19,059 nt of DNA from Pseudomonadota bacterium (GTDB lineage Bacteria; Pseudomonadota; Alphaproteobacteria; Rhodospirillales; Rhodospirillaceae). Shown here in pieces: positions 1 through 7,105 of the stretch. Both the position numbers and the translations under genes were made by a program. The stretch is from contig JAEWWF010000406.1 of the NCBI GenBank assembly GCA_023396465.1, forward strand, positions 1-19,059. The letters run 5' to 3'. Each line of letters opens with the position of its first letter. Positions within the stretch are counted from its first letter, which is position 1. The notes below the pieces were generated by a model. The model was not told the DNA's origin, ran no database searches, and worked only from the letters and a program-made list of their open reading frames with translations.

Positions 1-497
1 ACGAGACCTGGACGGCAACCAACATGGCCCGCACGCACGGGCGTTGCCCCAGGGGCGAGCGGCTGCGGATGGGGTTTCCGCACGGCCATCGCAAGACCAC
101 CACCCTGGTCGCCGGTTTGCGGATGACCGGCATGGTGGCGCCCATGGTTCTCGACGGGCCGATCAACGGAGAATGGTTCGAGGCCGATGTGCGCCAAGTC
201 TTGGTGCCGGAACTGCGCCGGGGCGACGTCGTCATCATGGACACTCTGTCCAGTCACAAACGCCCCATGGTTCGCGAGGTGATCGAGGCCGTCGGGGCGA
301 CGGTGCTGTTCCTCCCGCCCTACAGCTAAGGCTTCAACCCCATCGAAAAGGCCTTCGCCAAGCTCAAAGCCCTGCTGCGAAGGGAGGCCGAGAGGACCGT
401 ATCCGGCCTATGGAGCCTCATCAGGCAACTCGTCGAGCTGTTCCAGCCCGCAGAATGCGCCAGCCACTTCAAATCATGCGGATATGAACCGGATTGA
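1..497 (+). pseudogene. IS630-family transposase remnant, interrupted by a stop codon and cut by the window edge
   Basis: This is the C-terminal half of an IS630-type DDE transposase. Reading from base 3, the frame opens with ETWTATNMAR, the region just after the first catalytic Asp; bases 1-2 (AC) would complete that Asp codon. It continues through PHGHRKTTT, VLDGPINGEWF, the second catalytic Asp in VVIMDTLSSHK, and VLFLPPYS. A TAA stop at 327-329 then sits where the family normally has Pro in YSPDFNPIE. Past the stop the same frame runs on with GFNPIEKAFAKLKALLRR, which carries the third catalytic residue (Glu), and ends at TGA 495-497. The protein therefore lacks its last catalytic residue unless the stop is read through, and the copy is probably dead. 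The left end lies outside the window, so the terminal inverted repeats and TA target duplication cannot be defined. Confidence 0.88.
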
Positions 498-520
498 TCG
501 AAATCCGCCCTAAACGGCAG

Positions 521-552
521 AAAGCCCCGCCGGAGTGCGCCGGCGGGGCTTT
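521..552 (-). terminator. Perfect 13-bp hairpin terminator of the gabD-gabT-aminotransferase operon
   Basis: AAAGCCCCGCCGG (521-533) pairs perfectly with CCGGCGGGGCTTT (540-552) around a 6-nt loop. The hairpin lies 27 bp past the stop of the minus-strand aminotransferase. Because the outer pairs are A:T on both sides, each strand ends the stem in a short T run. It could therefore also stop transcription coming from the IS remnant on the plus strand. Confidence 0.8.
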
Positions 553-578
553 GCTGTGTATGTGACAGGTGTCGCGGC

Positions 579-1952
579 TCAGGCCGGGGCGCCGATCTCG
601 TGGGTGATGGCGTTCAGCGCCCGCTCGAAGCGGTCGAACATCTCGTCGATCTCGGCCTCGGTGATGATCAGCGGCGGCGAGAAGGCGATGATGTCGCCGG
701 CCATGGCACGCAGGATGACGCCGTTGGACTGCGCCTGGTTGACCACCCGCGGCGCCACCGCCTGGGTGGCATCGAAGTTGGCCTTGGTGGCCTTGTCGGC
801 CACCAGTTCCACCGCGCCGATCAGGCCGACGCCGCGCGCCTCGCCCACCAGCGGGTGGTCGGCCAGGGCCTGGAGGCGAGCCTGCATGCGCGGCGCCACC
901 GCCCGGACATGGCCGATGATGTCGCGCTCGGCGTAGATCTTCAGCGTCTCGTTGGCGACGGCGGCGGCCACCGGATGGGCGCTGTAGGTATACCCATGGC
1001 CGAACGAGCCGATCTTGCCGGTTTCGCCACGGATGCCCTGATAGACCTTTTCGTTGATGAGCACCGCCGAGATCGGCAGGTAAGCCGACGACAGTGCCTT
1101 GGCCATGGTCATGATGTCCGGCTGGAGGCCGAAGGTCTCGGACCCGAACATGTTGCCGGTGCGGCCGAAGCCGCAGATCACTTCGTCGGCGACGAACAGG
1201 ATGTCGTGCTTCTTCAGCACCGCCTGGATTTTCTCGAAGTAGGTCTTCGGCGGCACGATGACGCCGCCGGCGCCCATCACCGGCTCGGCGAAGAAGGCAG
1301 CGATGGTGTCGGCGCCCTCACGCTCGATCAGCGCCTCCAGGTCGGCGGCCATGCGGTCGGCGAAGGCTTCCTCGGTCTCGCCGGCCTCGCCATAGCGGTA
1401 ATGGTGCGGGCAGGAGGTGTGCAGGATGCGGTCGATGGGCAGATCGAAGCTGCGGTGGTTCAGCGGCAGCCCGGTCAGGCTGGCGGCGGCGACGGTGACG
1501 CCGTGGTAGCCGCGCAGGCGGGCGATGATCTTCTTCTTTTCCGGCTTGCCGATGGCATTGTGGTAGTACCAGATCATCTTCACGGCGGTGTCGTTGGCTT
1601 CCGACCCGCTGTTGCAGAAGAAGGCCTTCGACATCGGCACCGGCGCCATCTGCACCAGGGTTTCCGACAGGCGGATACCCGGCTCATGCGCCTTGTGGCT
1701 GAACATGTGGAAGAACGGCAGCGCCTCCATCTGGCGCTTGGCGGCCTCCACCAGACGCGGCTCGCTGAAACCGAGCGAGGTACACCACAGACCGGCCATG
1801 CCCTCGATGTAGTCCTTGCCGGCACCATCGAAGACACGTACCCCCTCGCCGCGCACGGCGACCATGGGGCCCGACTGCTCGTGGGCGACGGCGTTGGTGT
1901 AGGGGTGCAGCGCGTAAGCGATATCGGCGTCGCGCAGGCTGTTGGATGTCAT
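579..1952 (-). CDS. Class III (omega-)aminotransferase, SpuC/amine-pyruvate transaminase type
   Basis: A 457-aa, fold-type I PLP enzyme that moves an amino group from an omega-amino acid or diamine to a keto acid, usually pyruvate. Visible landmarks are MAGLWC near residue 52, the phosphate-binding GSEAND at 116-121, YHG at 149-151, the pyridine-nitrogen Asp256 in VADEVICGFGRTG, the Schiff-base Lys285 in TMAKALSS, and Arg415 in the C-terminal domain. Length and motifs match the omega-transaminase/SpuC group, and it is clearly distinct from the GabT encoded next to it. The start is supported by GAGG (1960-1963) 7 nt upstream. It is the third gene of a minus-strand operon after gabD and gabT, which suggests an amine or omega-amino acid feeding the GABA route, such as putrescine, GABA with pyruvate, or beta-alanine. 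The exact substrate cannot be read from the sequence, so no symbol is given. Confidence 0.9.
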   Translation of the reverse strand: MTSNSLRDADIAYALHPYTNAVAHEQSGPMVAVRGEGVRVFDGAGKDYIEGMAGLWCTSLGFSEPRLVEAAKRQMEALPFFHMFSHKAHEPGIRLSETLVQMAPVPMSKAFFCNSGSEANDTAVKMIWYYHNAIGKPEKKKIIARLRGYHGVTVAAASLTGLPLNHRSFDLPIDRILHTSCPHHYRYGEAGETEEAFADRMAADLEALIEREGADTIAAFFAEPVMGAGGVIVPPKTYFEKIQAVLKKHDILFVADEVICGFGRTGNMFGSETFGLQPDIMTMAKALSSAYLPISAVLINEKVYQGIRGETGKIGSFGHGYTYSAHPVAAAVANETLKIYAERDIIGHVRAVAPRMQARLQALADHPLVGEARGVGLIGAVELVADKATKANFDATQAVAPRVVNQAQSNGVILRAMAGDIIAFSPPLIITEAEIDEMFDRFERALNAITHEIGAPA

Positions 1953-2002
1953 TGGCGGACCTCGGAGGGGCTGGCGTGGCGGAAAAGGAGGGCTGAAAGA
2001 TC

Positions 2003-2037
2003 GGCGGCCCGGCCTCGGGGAGGAAAGCCGGGCCGCC
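2003..2037 (-). terminator. Intercistronic hairpin between gabT and the second aminotransferase
   Basis: GGCGGCCCGGC (2003-2013) pairs perfectly with GCCGGGCCGCC (2027-2037) around a 13-nt loop, in the 126-bp gap after gabT. On the minus strand it is followed by GATCTTTC, a weak T-tract. It may act as a partial terminator that lowers expression of the last gene, or it may protect the gabT message from 3' decay. Only the structure itself is visible. Confidence 0.5.
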
Positions 2038-2078
2038 AGTCCCTGGGGGTGCAGGGTTCGTCGATCGCTGCCAGGGGA

Positions 2079-3371
2079 TCAGGCGGCGGCCGCGAGTTCC
2101 TCCAGGGTCGACTCGATGATGTCGAGACCTTCGGTGATGACGGCGTCGGAGGCGGTCAGCGGCACCAGGAAGCGGATGACGTTGCCACGGGTGCCGCAGG
2201 CCAGCAGGATCAGGCCCTTCTTGGCGACCGCCTGGACCAGCGCCTTGGTCAGATCGGCGGCCGGGGCGCGGGTGTCGCGGTCGGTGACCAGTTCCATGGC
2301 GATCATGGCGCCCTGGCCGCGGATGTCGCCGATGCAGGACAGGCTGTTCTTCTGCGCCATGGCCTTCAGGCGATCGGTCATCAGGGTGCCGATGGCGTTG
2401 GCGCGGGCGATCAGGCCCTCTTCCTCGATCACCTCCAGCACCGCCAGACCGGCGGCGCAGGCCAGCGGGCTGCCGGCGTAGGTGCCGCCGAGACCGCCGG
2501 GGTTGGCGCCGTCCATGATCTCGGCCTTGCCGGTCACGGCGGACAGCGGGAAGCCGCCGGCCAGCGACTTGGCCATGGTCATCATGTCGGGCTCGATGCC
2601 GGCGTGCTCGATGGAGAACATCTTGCCGGTGCGGGCGAAGCCGGTCTGGATCTCGTCGATGATGAGCAGGATGCCGTGGTCATCGCACAGCGCGCGCAGG
2701 GCCTGAAGCCACTCCGCCGGGGCGATGTTGAAGCCGCCTTCGCCCTGCACCGGCTCGACGATCATGGCAGCGACGCGGGCCGGATCGACGTCGGACTTGA
2801 ACAGCGTGTCCAGGTACTTGAGCGAGTCGTCCACCGACACGCCGTGATAGGCGTTGGGGAACGGCGCGTGGAACACTTCCGCCGGCATCGGGCCGAAGCC
2901 GGCCTTGTAGGGAACGACCTTGCCCGTCAACGCCATGCCCATCATGGTGCGGCCATGGAAGGCGCCCGAGAAGGCGATGATGGCGGAGCGCTTGGTGTAG
3001 GCGCGGGCGATCTTCACCGCGTTCTCCACCGCCTCGGCGCCGGTGGTCAGGAACAGGGTCTTCTTCGGCGTCGGGCCGGGCACCAGGGCGTTCAGCTTCT
3101 CGGCGAGCTGCACGTAGCCCTCGTAGGGGGTCACCTGGAAGCAGGTATGGCTGAACTTGTCGAGCTGGCCGGCGACCGCCGCCTTCACCTTCGGATGCAT
3201 GTGGCCGGTGTTGAGCACCGCGATGCCGCCGGCGAAATCGATGTAGCGCTTGCCTTCGACGTCCCAGATCTCGGCATTCTCGGCGCGCTGGGTGAAGACG
3301 GGCAGCATGGTGGCGACGCCGCGCGGAATGGCGGACTCGCGCCGGGCGTTCAGCTCCAGATTAGCAGTCAT
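2079..3371 (-). CDS. gabT: 4-aminobutyrate--2-oxoglutarate aminotransferase
   Basis: GabT transfers the amino group of GABA to 2-oxoglutarate, giving succinic semialdehyde and glutamate in the cytoplasm. At 430 aa it is close to the 426 aa of E. coli GabT and lines up with it almost without gaps from the N-terminus, where both share AIPRGV. The E. coli active-site positions fall on the same numbers here: Ile50 in FAGGI, Arg141 in FHGRT, Glu206 and Glu211 in VEPVQGEGG, Asp239 in IDEIQTGFARTG and Lys268 in TMAKSLAGG. E. coli Arg398 corresponds to Arg400 in NVIRFLVPL. The start is preceded by GGGAG at a spacing of 9. It is the second gene of the operon, 68 bp after gabD, whose enzyme uses the aldehyde GabT makes. 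One of the most secure calls in the window. Confidence 0.96.
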   Translation of the reverse strand: MTANLELNARRESAIPRGVATMLPVFTQRAENAEIWDVEGKRYIDFAGGIAVLNTGHMHPKVKAAVAGQLDKFSHTCFQVTPYEGYVQLAEKLNALVPGPTPKKTLFLTTGAEAVENAVKIARAYTKRSAIIAFSGAFHGRTMMGMALTGKVVPYKAGFGPMPAEVFHAPFPNAYHGVSVDDSLKYLDTLFKSDVDPARVAAMIVEPVQGEGGFNIAPAEWLQALRALCDDHGILLIIDEIQTGFARTGKMFSIEHAGIEPDMMTMAKSLAGGFPLSAVTGKAEIMDGANPGGLGGTYAGSPLACAAGLAVLEVIEEEGLIARANAIGTLMTDRLKAMAQKNSLSCIGDIRGQGAMIAMELVTDRDTRAPAADLTKALVQAVAKKGLILLACGTRGNVIRFLVPLTASDAVITEGLDIIESTLEELAAAA

Positions 3372-3439
3372 GGTACGGGACTCCCGTTAGGTGTCTGTCG
3401 TTTCGTCGGTAGTGTGGGAACTCTGCTGGACTGCCCGGC

Positions 3440-4900
3440 TTACTTGATGCCACCCATGCAGAGGTACTTGATCTCGATGAAGTCATCCATGCCGTACTTG
3501 GAGCCTTCGCGGCCGATGCCGGACTCCTTGATGCCGCCGAAGGGGGCGACCTCGGTGGAGATGATGCCTTCGTTGATGCCGAGGATGCCGTACTCCAGCG
3601 CCTCCGACACGCGCCAGATGCGGCCGATGTCGCGGGCATAGAAGTAGGCGGCGAGGCCGTACTGGGTGTCGTTGGCCATGCGGATGGCCTCTTCCTCGGT
3701 GTCGAACTTGAACAGCGGCGCGACCGGGCCGAAGATCTCTTCCGAGAACAGTTCCATGTCCTTCGACACGTTGGTCAGGATGGTCGGCTCGTAGAAATTG
3801 CTGCCGGCCTCGTGGCGCTTGCCGCCGATCTCGACCTTGGCGCCCTTGGAAACGGCTTCCTGCACCAGGCGCTCGACCTTGGCGATGCCCTTCTCGTTGA
3901 TGAGCGGGCCGGTGGTGACACCCTCCTCGAAGCCGGAGCCGACCTTCATCTTGCGCACGGCCTCGGCCAGCTTGGCGGCGAAGGCGTCGTAGACGCTCGA
4001 CTGCACCAGGATGCGGTTGGCGCAGACGCAGGTCTGACCGGCGTTGCGGTACTTGGACATCATGGCGCCGGCGACGGCGGCGTCCAGGTCGGCATCGTCG
4101 AACACGATGAACGGCGCGTTGCCGCCCAGTTCCAGGCTGACCTTCTTCACGGTCTCGGCGCACTGCTGCATCAGCAGCTTGCCGATCTGGGTCGAGCCGG
4201 TGAAGGACAGCTTGCGCACGGTGGGGTTGGCGGTCAGCTCGCCCCCCACTTCCTTGGCGTTGGCGGTGGTGACGATGTTGAAGACGCCGGCCGGAATGCC
4301 CGCCCGCTCGGCCAGTTCGGCCAGGGCGAGGGCGGACAGCGGGGTGTCCTCGCCCGGCTTGATCACAACGGTGCAGCCGGCCGCCAGGGCGGGGGCGCAC
4401 TTGCGGGTGATCATGGCGTTGGGGAAGTTCCACGGCGTGATGGCGGCGACCACGCCGATGGGCTGCTTCAGGACCAGGATGCGCTTGTCGGCGCCGTGGC
4501 TCGGGATGACGTCGCCGTAGATGCGCTTGCCTTCCTCGGCGAACCACTCGATGAACGAGGCGCCGTAGGCCACTTCACCGCGGGCCTCGGCCAGCGGCTT
4601 GCCCTGTTCGGCGGTCATGATCTTGGCCAGGTCTTCCTGGGCGGCCATGATCAGCTCGAACCACTTGCGCAGGATGGTGGCGCGTTCCTTGGCGGTCTTG
4701 GCGCGCCAGCCGGGCAGGGCGCGGTCGGCGGCTTCGATGGCGCGGCGGGTTTCGGCGGCACCCATGTCGGGCACCTGCGCCAGTTCCTTGCCGTCGGCCG
4801 GGTTGGTGACGGCAAAGGTCTTGCCGCTGTCGGCGGCGGCCCAGCCGCCATCGATATAAGCCTTGTCGCGCAGGAGCTTGGCGTCGGTGAGCTGCACCAT
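3440..4900 (-). CDS. gabD: Succinate-semialdehyde dehydrogenase
   Basis: GabD oxidises succinic semialdehyde to succinate, the last step of GABA breakdown before the TCA cycle. The 486-aa protein has the full aldehyde dehydrogenase set: Asn158 in TPWNFP, Lys181 in IKPGE, the Rossmann FTGST at 233-237, the general base Glu257 in LELGG, and the nucleophile Cys291 in GQTCVCANR. The second Cys (293) in that loop is typical of GabD/SSADH, where it can form a redox-sensitive disulphide. Candidate carboxylate-binding residues Arg166 (MITRK) and Arg285 (YRNAG) are present. KPGE at 181-184 puts an acidic residue where NAD-preferring ALDHs carry Glu and where E. coli GabD has KPAS, so NAD rather than NADP use is possible. 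A strong AAGGAGG lies 9 nt before the ATG. First gene of the operon, with operator A 94 bp upstream. Confidence 0.95.
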   Translation of the reverse strand: MVQLTDAKLLRDKAYIDGGWAAADSGKTFAVTNPADGKELAQVPDMGAAETRRAIEAADRALPGWRAKTAKERATILRKWFELIMAAQEDLAKIMTAEQGKPLAEARGEVAYGASFIEWFAEEGKRIYGDVIPSHGADKRILVLKQPIGVVAAITPWNFPNAMITRKCAPALAAGCTVVIKPGEDTPLSALALAELAERAGIPAGVFNIVTTANAKEVGGELTANPTVRKLSFTGSTQIGKLLMQQCAETVKKVSLELGGNAPFIVFDDADLDAAVAGAMMSKYRNAGQTCVCANRILVQSSVYDAFAAKLAEAVRKMKVGSGFEEGVTTGPLINEKGIAKVERLVQEAVSKGAKVEIGGKRHEAGSNFYEPTILTNVSKDMELFSEEIFGPVAPLFKFDTEEEAIRMANDTQYGLAAYFYARDIGRIWRVSEALEYGILGINEGIISTEVAPFGGIKESGIGREGSKYGMDDFIEIKYLCMGGIK

Positions 4901-4994
4901 CGTGAATTGCCTCCTTGGTCAGGTTTGGGGCGGCGGCCGTATCACCGGCGGGGGCCGTCTCGCCGTTTCGTGGGCGTGCCGAACAGGCTACCAC

Positions 4995-5010
4995 GTTTAA
5001 AAAAATAGAC
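4995..5010. promoter_or_regulatory. Operator A: GTTTAA-AAAA-ATAGAC
   Basis: An imperfect palindrome of the form GTTTAA-N4-TTAGAC with one mismatch in the right arm (A for T). It is followed by AAC, as in operator C at 10803. The left edge is 94 bp upstream of the gabD ATG. The inferred binder is the HTH-cupin regulator encoded next door; binding is not shown by the sequence alone. Confidence 0.65.
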
Positions 5011-5100
5011 AACGCATCCGGGCCCTTCCCGTCACGGTCCATTCAGGCAAAATACCGGGGCTCCACTCGCATATTCGGACTGGTGAACGGCCGATCATCA

Positions 5101-5116
5101 GTTTAAAATATTAGAC
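5101..5116. promoter_or_regulatory. Operator B: GTTTAA-AATA-TTAGAC
   Basis: A palindrome whose arms GTTTAA and TTAGAC differ from perfect symmetry at one position. Its core AAAATATTAGACG is identical to operator D at 10910. It ends 26 bp before the regulator ATG and covers the best -10 candidate (5104-5109), a layout expected for autorepression. The AAAATAT core resembles the E. coli PuuR box AAAATATAATGAACA, as I remember it. Confidence 0.7.
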
Positions 5117-5142
5117 GACATAAAAAACGAGGGGTTGGGAAC

Positions 5143-5700
5143 ATGGAGTTCGACGTGGGCGCCCGTCTGCGTGCCATACGGGAGTTGCACGGACTGTCGC
5201 AGCGCCAGCTTGCTCAGCGGGCCGGCGTGACCAATGGGACCATTTCGCTCATCGAGCAGAACCGCAACAGCCCATCCGTCGCCTCCTTGCGCAAGGTGCT
5301 CCAGGGCATTCCCATGTCGCTGGCCGAGTTCTTCTCGACCGAGATGCCGCCGCGCGAGAAGATCTTTTTCAAGCCGACGGACCTGATCCAACTGACCAGT
5401 GAAATCGGCAAGGGGCGGGTGTTGTTCCGCCAGGTCGGTGATCTGCGCAACCGCACGCTGCAAGTGCTGCATGAAACCTATGAACCCGGCGCCGATACCG
5501 GCCGCACCATGTTGCAGCACACCGGCGAGGAAGGCGGCATCGTCATCTCCGGCAGCATTGAACTGACCGTCGCCGACCAGAAGGAAATCCTGGAGCCGGG
5601 CGACAGCTACCTGTTCGACAGCCGTCAGCCGCACCGCTTCCGCAACCCCTTCGATGTTGCCTGCGTCATCGTCTCCGCCTGCACGCCGCCTTACCTATGA
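5143..5700 (+). CDS. PuuR-like HTH (XRE)-cupin transcriptional regulator
   Basis: A 185-aa cytoplasmic DNA-binding protein, the same length and plan as E. coli PuuR, the putrescine-responsive repressor. Residues 8-62 form an XRE-type HTH, with LSQRQLAQRAGVTNGTIS at about 18-35. Residues 104-181 form a cupin whose motifs HTGEEGG (from His126) and RQPHRF (His164) correspond to HQGEEIG and GIPHSF in PuuR. GAGGGG (5129-5134) lies 8 nt before the ATG. It is transcribed divergently from gabD-gabT, and operator B sits directly upstream, so it probably represses itself and the operons carrying the same operator. The ligand is probably putrescine, GABA or a related amine, but this is inferred. Its stop codon overlaps the convergent toxin gene by 6 bp. 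Confidence 0.9.
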   Translation: MEFDVGARLRAIRELHGLSQRQLAQRAGVTNGTISLIEQNRNSPSVASLRKVLQGIPMSLAEFFSTEMPPREKIFFKPTDLIQLTSEIGKGRVLFRQVGDLRNRTLQVLHETYEPGADTGRTMLQHTGEEGGIVISGSIELTVADQKEILEPGDSYLFDSRQPHRFRNPFDVACVIVSACTPPYL

Positions 5701-5946
5701 GGCGACGAATTCGTCCAGGGCCAGGAAGTACTGCAGGGCTCGCGACACCCGGGCGAGGACGGCGCCATCGACCGTCCCGATCCGCTGGCCGATCTTGTCC
5801 CGCCTGACGGCAATGATCTTGTCGACCATGACGAAGGACGGCTGCCGTAGCCCGTTGGCGCCGTCCGGGTCGACGGGAACCCGCAGCAGCGGCGTGCCCA
5901 GATCGGTTGAGGTGATCGGCGCCACCACCACGTCCCCGCGCTTCAC
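5695..5946 (-). CDS. MazF/PemK-family toxin with an internal deletion, probably inactive
   Basis: An 83-aa open frame that starts with GTG overlapping the antitoxin stop (GTGA), the usual arrangement for such pairs. It opens as VKRGDVVVAP and then goes straight into PITS, LLRVPVDPDGANGLRQPS, VMVDKIIAVRRDKIG and a MazF-like C-terminus. Normal family members are about 105-115 aa. Between MKRGDVV and the PITS strand they carry a GDxGKPRPALVVQ segment with a catalytic Arg. That block of roughly 30 residues is missing here without loss of frame. The protein therefore lacks a key RNase residue and part of its core sheet, and is probably inactive as a ribonuclease. Its TAG stop (5695-5697) lies inside the last codons of the convergent regulator gene. 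The family assignment is firm; loss of function is inferred. Confidence 0.78.
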   Translation of the reverse strand: MKRGDVVVAPITSTDLGTPLLRVPVDPDGANGLRQPSFVMVDKIIAVRRDKIGQRIGTVDGAVLARVSRALQYFLALDEFVAS

Positions 5947-6161
5947 AGGTCGTCCCAATCGCGGTGGGACTCGATGAAGTCGAGGATGTCGTCGTCGGTG
6001 TCTTCGTCGGACTGTGCCAGCACCTGCGCCTGCCGGGCGGCTTCGGCCTTGAACTCCGGCGACGAGGTGTCCGGCAGCCACCAGGTGACGGGCCTGAGCC
6101 CCTGGCGGCGCATCTCTTCCACTTCCTCGGGGGTCGGTACCCGATACCAAACCTGTCCCAT
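5943..6161 (-). CDS. MazE-like antitoxin (DUF3018 type)
   Basis: A 72-aa acidic protein with the hallmark RRQGLRPVTWWLPDT (residues 18-32), then SPEFKAEAARQAQVLAQS and an acidic tail DEDTDDDILDFIESHRDWDDL (the last part contacts the toxin in such systems). This matches the DUF3018/MazE-like antitoxins found next to MazF/PemK toxins. The start is supported by AGGAG 8 nt upstream. Its TGA overlaps the toxin GTG by four bases, so the two are translationally coupled. The N-terminus (MGQVWYRVPTPEEVEE) is less typical than the rest. If the toxin is dead, this gene may persist as a relic or may neutralise toxins encoded elsewhere. Confidence 0.8.
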   Translation of the reverse strand: MGQVWYRVPTPEEVEEMRRQGLRPVTWWLPDTSSPEFKAEAARQAQVLAQSDEDTDDDILDFIESHRDWDDL

Positions 6162-6220
6162 CGCATCGGCTCCTGCGGGCGGGTTTCCCCCAATCTAGAG
6201 CGCCCCGCCCTTGGGAACAA

Positions 6221-6256
6221 CACGGCTGCCGGCCCGGCGAGCGGGCGGCAGCCGTG
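6221..6256 (-). terminator. Hairpin terminator of the importer operon
   Basis: CACGGCTGCC (6221-6230) pairs with GGCAGCCGTG (6247-6256). The stem can extend inward through CCCG/CGGG past a bulge. It starts 3 bp after the stop of the last permease gene, and on the minus strand it is followed by TTGTTCCC, a short T-rich stretch. It separates the importer operon from the antitoxin gene. Confidence 0.65.
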
Positions 6257-6259
6257 GCG

Positions 6260-7084
6260 TCAGGACTTGATGCCGCGCAGCCGCTCGCCCCGACGGCGCA
6301 GGGCCTCCAGGCTTGCCAGCAGGGCCACCGACATCAGCGTCAGAATGGTCGCGACGGCGGTGATGATCGGGCTGATGTTCTCGCGGATGCCGGAGAACAT
6401 CTCGCGCGGCAGGGTGTTCTGCTCCGGCCCGGCCACCAGCAGCGCCACCACCACCTCATCGAAGCTGGTGGCGAAGGCGAACAGGGCGCCCGACGCCAGA
6501 CCCGGCAGGATCAGCGGCAGGATGACGCGGAAGAACACGGTGGTGGGGTGGGCGCCGAGGCTCGCCGCCGCCTTGGCCAGGTTCATGTCGAAACCCTGGA
6601 GGGTGGCCGACACGGTGATCACCACGAAGGGTGTCGCCAGGGCGGTGTGGGCGAGGATCAGGCCGGTGTAGCTGCTGGTCAGGCCGAGCGGCGCGAAGAA
6701 GAAGTAGAAGCCGACGGCGGTGATGATGACCGGCACGATCATCGGCGAGAGCACGATCGCCATGATCAGCGCCTTGCCGCGGAACGTCGCGCGCACGAGG
6801 CCGAGCGAGGCGAGCGTGCCGAGGGTGGTGGCCAGCAGGGTGGAGATGGAGCCGACGAACAGGCTGTTCTTCACCGCGCTCATCCACCGCGGGCTTTCAA
6901 GGAACGCCTCGTACCAGCGGGTGGAGAAGCCTTGCAGCGGATAGGTCAGGAACTGGCCCGAGTTCACGCTGAGCGGCATGATGGCGATGATCGGCGCCAT
7001 CAGGAAGAACAGCACGAAGGCGGCGCTCAGCCACAGGGCCCAGAGCCAGAACCATTCGGTGGGCGTGCGGGTATGCGTAGACAT
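6260..7084 (-). CDS. Polyamine/GABA-type ABC transporter permease, short subunit (PotC/PotI family)
   Basis: A 274-aa inner-membrane protein with about six transmembrane segments. The first spans residues 17-37 and a pair follows at about 75-125. The cytoplasmic EAA loop that docks on the ATPase is at 170-192 (AKAAASLGAHPTTVFFRVILP), followed by LPGLASGALFAFATSFDE, which is typical of PotC/PotI. It is the last gene of the four-gene importer operon and starts 21 bp after the other permease gene. GGAGG lies 8 nt before its ATG. It would pair with the 422-aa permease to form the channel. The family is secure; the substrate is inferred from context. Confidence 0.92.
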   Translation of the reverse strand: MSTHTRTPTEWFWLWALWLSAAFVLFFLMAPIIAIMPLSVNSGQFLTYPLQGFSTRWYEAFLESPRWMSAVKNSLFVGSISTLLATTLGTLASLGLVRATFRGKALIMAIVLSPMIVPVIITAVGFYFFFAPLGLTSSYTGLILAHTALATPFVVITVSATLQGFDMNLAKAAASLGAHPTTVFFRVILPLILPGLASGALFAFATSFDEVVVALLVAGPEQNTLPREMFSGIRENISPIITAVATILTLMSVALLASLEALRRRGERLRGIKS

Positions 7085-7105
7085 TGATCGGTCCTCCGTC
7101 CCGCG

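Larger units (their letters stand above)
4901..5142. promoter_or_regulatory. Divergent control region between gabD and the PuuR-like regulator gene
   Basis: This 242-bp gap separates gabD (minus) from the regulator gene (plus). It holds two copies of a 16-bp palindromic operator, at 4995-5010 and 5101-5116, whose starts are 106 bp apart. For the regulator gene a weak promoter can be drawn as TGGTGA (5081-5086), a 17-bp spacer and TAAAAT (5104-5109), with the -10 inside the second operator. For gabD, TTGTCT read on the minus strand overlaps the first operator and could be a -35 followed by TAGCCT; this is tentative. The AT-rich operators stand out sharply from the GC-rich surroundings. Confidence 0.7.

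Noticed and set aside
600..3641. Very long open frame on the plus strand, antisense to the aminotransferases
   Set aside because: It is a GC-rich shadow of the gabT, aminotransferase and gabD genes, with low-complexity Gly/His/Asp/Arg content and no family motif.
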